A DNA stretch of 64,000 bases from an uncultured Acidimicrobiales bacterium (lineage in GTDB: Bacteria > Actinomycetota > Acidimicrobiia > Acidimicrobiales > Aldehydirespiratoraceae): assembly GCA_905480195.1 (NCBI GenBank), contig CAJQPN010000001.1, positions 1 to 64,000 of the forward strand, in the 5' to 3' direction. The position numbers were made by a program, and so were the translations under genes. Below, in pieces: positions 60,729 to 64,000 of the stretch (the first letter of the stretch is position 1; every line of letters begins with the position of its first letter). The notes below the pieces were generated by a model that did not search any database, was not told where the DNA came from, and saw only the letters and a program-made list of their open reading frames with translations.

Positions 60729-62489
60729 TCAGGCGTGACCGTCGATCGCGTCGAGTTCGGCGGTTCGGTCCAACCAGACGTCTTCAAGCGCAACAAGTTC
60801 GGCCTCGCGGAGCGCCAATTCAGCACCGACCCGCGCAAGTTCCAGGTGGTCGGTCGCCGCTGAAAGCACCTCGCGGAGGTACCCAACATCGCTCTCGACC
60901 TTGGCCATGTCCTTCTCCACCGTCTTGAGTTCGTGGCGAACCGTGGACCGGGACCGGCCAGCTCTGGCGTCGGGCCGCTCCTCCCCCGTCGAGGTCGGGC
61001 GAGACGTCGGCGAGGAGCCGAGGTTTCGTACCGATGTCGGCGTGCGTTGTGCCAACCAACCGGCATAGCCGCCAGGCCAGCGTCGGGCTCGACCGTCGTC
61101 GATGACGATCACGTCGTCGACGGTCCGATCGAGAAAGGTGCGGTCGTGGCTGATGACGATGACAGCACCCGGCCAGTCGTCAAGAAAGTCCTCGAGCGCA
61201 CGAAGGGTGTCGAGATCGAGATCGTTGGTCGGTTCGTCGAGGAGAAGGACGTTGGGCTTGGCAGCCAACGTCAGAACGAGCTGAAGCCGTCGACGCTCAC
61301 CACCAGACAGCATTTCGATCGGCGCCCATTGCGCGTCGGTGTCGAACCAGAACCGCTCGAGCAAGGCAACATCCCACCAGTCGGGCTCGGCACCAGGGCC
61401 GGCGATGGTCTGACGAACTCGCAGCGTCGGGTCAAGCGCAAGCCCGTGCTGATCGTGGAGCCCCACACGAACCGTCGAACCCTCAACCCTGGACCCGGCG
61501 AGCGGCTCCCTGCGCCCGGCGATCACGTCCAGCAGCGTCGACTTGCCCGACCCATTCGCCCCGACGATCCCGAGGCGTTCGCGCCGGTCGAGGAGCAGGT
61601 CCAGCCCCTCGATCAACGGTGGGCTCGAGTCGAATCCGACGGCAACGTCGCGTAATTCGATTACTTGGTCACCGAGCCGGGGGGTGCCGTCGTGGAGTGC
61701 AGCCAGATCGAGGTCGCTCGACCGTGCGGCGGCCTGTGGTCGGGCGGTGACGATGTCGGTCGCCCGTTCAACCCGAGCTCGACTCTTACTGGTTCGAGCT
61801 TTCGGTCCACGCCGCAACCACGCGAGCTCGCGACGGGCGAGATTCTGACGGGTCTTTTCGTGGACGGCTGCCCGCTCCTCACGAGCTGCCCGGCCTTCCA
61901 GATATCCGGCGTATCCGCCGTCGTGGGTATAGGCCGAGCCCCGGTCGAGTTCGAGAACTCTCGTCGCTAGCCGATCGAGTACCGCTCGATCATGGGTGAC
62001 GATGACCAGCCCGCCGTTGAACTGGGCCAAGTCGTTTTCGAGCCATTCGATGGCGTCAACGTCAAGGTGATTGGTCGGCTCGTCCAACACCAAAAGGTCG
62101 GCATCGGCAACGAGCGCTCGCGCAAGCGCAACTCGCTTTTCCTGACCTCCGGACAGCTGGTCGGTGCGACGGTCGATCACGTCGGCGAGACCGAGCCGGT
62201 GGATTGCTGCCTCACCTCGCCAATCACCACCAACTGCGCCACGCACAGAGCCTGACGCAAGGGTGGTCACCTGATCGACAGCTGCGATGGTGACACCCCG
62301 TCCGCGACGAACTTCGCCACCTTCTGGTTCACGGGTTCCGGCGATGATCGACAGCAGCGTCGACTTGCCGGTTCCGTTGATGCCGACCACTCCCAGGCGG
62401 TCACCACTGGCTACCGTGACCGATACGTCAGAGAACAGCGGACGATTCGGTCTACTCATGCTGACGCTCTCGACATCGACGAGGATCAC
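60729..62489 (-). CDS. ABC-F family ATPase (Uup-like)
   Basis: 586 residues from the GTG at 62489 (TAGTCT 7 nt upstream); the open frame continues far upstream but only antisense to the SGNH gene. Two ABC domains: Walker A GINGTGKST and GANGSGKST, signatures LSGGQEKR and LSGGERRR, Walker B VLDEPTNHLD and LLDEPTNDLD, separated by a helical linker with a charged ABC-F tip. The C-terminal coiled coil (about 500-586, VRHELKTVEKDMAKVESD) resembles Uup. No membrane segment: a soluble ribosome- or DNA-linked ABC-F protein is expected. Confidence 0.92.
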   Translation of the reverse strand: MILVDVESVSMSRPNRPLFSDVSVTVASGDRLGVVGINGTGKSTLLSIIAGTREPEGGEVRRGRGVTIAAVDQVTTLASGSVRGAVGGDWRGEAAIHRLGLADVIDRRTDQLSGGQEKRVALARALVADADLLVLDEPTNHLDVDAIEWLENDLAQFNGGLVIVTHDRAVLDRLATRVLELDRGSAYTHDGGYAGYLEGRAAREERAAVHEKTRQNLARRELAWLRRGPKARTSKSRARVERATDIVTARPQAAARSSDLDLAALHDGTPRLGDQVIELRDVAVGFDSSPPLIEGLDLLLDRRERLGIVGANGSGKSTLLDVIAGRREPLAGSRVEGSTVRVGLHDQHGLALDPTLRVRQTIAGPGAEPDWWDVALLERFWFDTDAQWAPIEMLSGGERRRLQLVLTLAAKPNVLLLDEPTNDLDLDTLRALEDFLDDWPGAVIVISHDRTFLDRTVDDVIVIDDGRARRWPGGYAGWLAQRTPTSVRNLGSSPTSRPTSTGEERPDARAGRSRSTVRHELKTVEKDMAKVESDVGYLREVLSAATDHLELARVGAELALREAELVALEDVWLDRTAELDAIDGHA

Positions 62490-63356
62490 GTGGCGCAGAC
62501 TACGAGCCAACCCCCCACCTTGCGGCACCCCATCGCCGATGCCCTCGCTGCCCGCGCGCCGTGGCAGCCAGCCCCGCTCACCCGCCTGCTGACCGGCATC
62601 AGCAGAGCGGTCCGCTCCGTGTCTGCGGCAATCGACGGCATCGAGCGAACGTGGCACGACATCGCCGTCCAGTCGCTCGACGAGACCGGAGCGATCCCCC
62701 ACCGGCCCGAGGCCACGCGGGCGGAGGTTCCACCAGTTGGCAGGCCCCCAATCTGGATTGTGCTCGGAGATTCGACAGCGCAGGGAATCGGTGCCTCGAC
62801 TCTCGATCACAGCTGGGTTTCTCGAATCGAAACTGCGCTCGACGCTGCTGGACGTCGCCATGTGGTGATCAACCTCAGCCGCAGCGGAGCCGACAGCACC
62901 CATGTCATCGAAGAGCAGTTGCCGCTCCTCGACCACCTCCCGTATGCACCGTCGCTGGTGACGATCTGCGCAGGCGCGAACGACCTGATGCGAAACCCAT
63001 ACCCATCTCGGTTGGCACGTCGGCTCGGGCGTATGGCTGCGGCCGCTCCCAGCGGCAGCGTCATCTCGACACTGCCTGCGCCCCAATTCAGTCCGACGGG
63101 TATCCACGTCAACCGGGTACTTCGCCGGGCCGCAGCTGAACACGGACACCTGATCGCTGAACTCGGTCCGCACCTGGTGAGCCCATGGAAGGGGCTTTCC
63201 GTCGACCGCTTCCACCCGAATGACACCGGCTACGGCGCATGGGTTCGAGCGTTCGCCGGGCCTCTCGGAATCGATGCTGATCTCGTCCCGCCGAGGGGTA
63301 CGTTCACTTCTGTCGAACGCGCCCCTGCAAGGCGCGAAACGACAGCGTCTGACTGA
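62490..63356 (+). CDS. SGNH/GDSL-type esterase or lipase
   Basis: 288 residues. Blocks: GDSTAQG (S95), the glycine/Asn blocks NLSRSGAD and GANDLMR (N164), and D239-x2-H242 in SVDRFHPNDTGYGAW form the SGNH active site. The N-terminal 80 residues are helical and variable, with no signal peptide. The start is GTG at 62490, directly adjacent to the GTG of the ABC-F gene on the other strand, with GAGG 5 nt upstream as a possible SD. It ends 53 nt inside the convergent permease gene. Substrate unknown. Confidence 0.85.
   Translation: MAQTTSQPPTLRHPIADALAARAPWQPAPLTRLLTGISRAVRSVSAAIDGIERTWHDIAVQSLDETGAIPHRPEATRAEVPPVGRPPIWIVLGDSTAQGIGASTLDHSWVSRIETALDAAGRRHVVINLSRSGADSTHVIEEQLPLLDHLPYAPSLVTICAGANDLMRNPYPSRLARRLGRMAAAAPSGSVISTLPAPQFSPTGIHVNRVLRRAAAEHGHLIAELGPHLVSPWKGLSVDRFHPNDTGYGAWVRAFAGPLGIDADLVPPRGTFTSVERAPARRETTASD
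62497..62502 (-). promoter_or_regulatory. Leaderless -10 element of the ABC-F gene
   Basis: TAGTCT on the minus strand lies 7 nt before the GTG at 62489, within codons 3-5 of the divergent SGNH gene. Confidence 0.5.
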
Positions 63357-64000
63357 CTGCGGCGAGCCCCACGATGGCGAGCACTGCCTTTCCCAGCTCA
63401 CTCCACTGCCATGAGACGAACAGTGACCGGAGTCCTGCCAGCAGGTACGTGACCGGGTTGTAGCCGGCGATCGCGCCGAGCCAACCAGTCATGTTCTCAA
63501 TCGGCAGGTAGGCGGTAGTGAGAAATGCGAACGGAAAGAACAACAGGAACGAGGAGTTCACCGCGCCCGGATTACCAGTCTTCAGCGCAATGGCGTACGG
63601 GATACCGGTAAACGCAAGTCCCCACGATGCACCGATCAGGATAAAGGCTGCGATGCCGAGCGGACCGGTCGGGAAACGAACCCCGATGAGGAAACCCAGA
63701 CTCAGCACGGGAATGATGAGGGCCACGACCAGCACGAAGTCGGCCAACATGTGGCCCAGGAGCAACGCTCGGCGCGACACCGGTGTCGTCATCAACCGAT
63801 CGAAGTAGCCGTTCTGAATGTCGAGAACGAGTGCCGGTGCACGACTGACGCCAGTGACGGCAAACACGATCGCAACCGGCAATTGGAAGGCCTTGTAGCT
63901 GATTTCGATCGAGGTGAACTCAGCCGCCGACTGCAGCGAACCGATGTTGACCACCAGGAAGAACAGCGGGATCATGAGCGCCGGTACAACGGTGGGGAGA
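63304..64000 (-). CDS. ABC-2 type transporter permease, C-terminal part (cut by the window edge)
   Basis: The frame stays open to the window end, so the N-terminus is missing; about 232 codons are visible. Five or six hydrophobic segments and YFDRLMTTPVSRRALLLGHMLADF, PFAFLTTAYLPIENMTGWL and YNPVTYLLAGLRSLF (each family-typical) identify an ABC-2/DrrB-like drug or lipid exporter subunit. The ATPase is presumably encoded beyond the window. The 3' end overlaps the SGNH gene by 53 nt on the opposite strand. Confidence 0.9.
   Translation of the reverse strand, partial: LPTVVPALMIPLFFLVVNIGSLQSAAEFTSIEISYKAFQLPVAIVFAVTGVSRAPALVLDIQNGYFDRLMTTPVSRRALLLGHMLADFVLVVALIIPVLSLGFLIGVRFPTGPLGIAAFILIGASWGLAFTGIPYAIALKTGNPGAVNSSFLLFFPFAFLTTAYLPIENMTGWLGAIAGYNPVTYLLAGLRSLFVSWQWSELGKAVLAIVGLAAVSQTLSFRALQGRVRQK

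Noticed and set aside
62490-63401. Upstream extension of the ABC-F frame to 890 codons
   Set aside because: The extra 300 codons are antisense to the SGNH gene, and ABC-F proteins begin at the GTG at 62489, which has a -10 element at 7 nt.

Overview
This window is a continuous stretch of GC-rich chromosome, almost certainly from an actinobacterium of the class Acidimicrobiia (Ilumatobacter-like). This is an inference. It rests on S-layer-homology repeats carrying paired cysteines, an NdgR/LtbR-type IclR regulator beside leuCD, a galU-moeA neighbourhood with a small three-helix membrane protein as in other actinobacteria, an F420-type LLM oxidoreductase, a beta-propeller lipoprotein of the COG4880 type, and many genes that appear to be leaderless. 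I see no phage, insertion sequence, CRISPR array or plasmid gene. No gene-free stretch exceeds 300 bases.

Region by region. (1) 1-2445: a leuB-ilvE-cimA operon (minus strand), preceded by what looks like a complete transcription attenuator with an 11-codon leader peptide rich in Ile. (2) 2464-7699: greA, then three exported proteins (cupredoxin, beta-helix lipoprotein, di-heme oxidoreductase), then a membrane-anchored HExxH peptidase. (3) 7696-10502: IclR regulator divergent from leuC-leuD. LeuCD and LeuB can serve both leucine synthesis and the citramalate route to isoleucine. (4) 10593-21208: a beta-propeller lipoprotein, a small anchored protein, serA, an S-layer-type glycoside hydrolase, an S9 peptidase, an aspartate-type aminotransferase and serC. 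(5) 21245-33576: an acyl-CoA metabolism island with a carboxyltransferase, a TetR regulator, a CoA-transferase, three AMP-dependent acyl-CoA synthetases, a crotonase, an M20 peptidase and an acyl-CoA dehydrogenase. A 15-bp palindrome sits between the two divergent transcription units. (6) 33577-38696: rsgA, a membrane-bound molybdopterin oxidoreductase with an internal twin-arginine motif, a PIN-PhoH protein, a SnoaL-like protein and a phosphoribosyltransferase. (7) 38704-44445: a BMP-type nucleoside ABC transporter operon ending in an F420-type oxidoreductase. (8) 44599-50457: tRNA-Ala(CGC), a GlpR/SepX-like membrane protein, moaC, moaA, moeA/glp, a decayed galU, plsY, a zinc-ribbon protein and a SAF-domain protein. 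(9) 50552-56040: uppP, two TldE paralogues, tldD and an exported protein in one operon. (10) 56138-64000: PAP2 phosphatase, dxs, a sugar-lactone oxidase, NfuA, an ABC-F ATPase, an SGNH hydrolase and a partial ABC-2 permease.

Two themes run through the window. First, packing is extreme: many same-strand neighbours overlap by 1-4 bases, and several convergent pairs have stop codons 0-3 bases apart or overlapping. Second, at least 16 unit-leading genes have a TANNNT element exactly 6-7 bases before the start codon and no Shine-Dalgarno sequence. This is the signature of leaderless mRNA and was used to choose several starts. Molybdenum cofactor genes (moaA, moaC, moeA) fit the presence of the molybdopterin enzyme in region 6.
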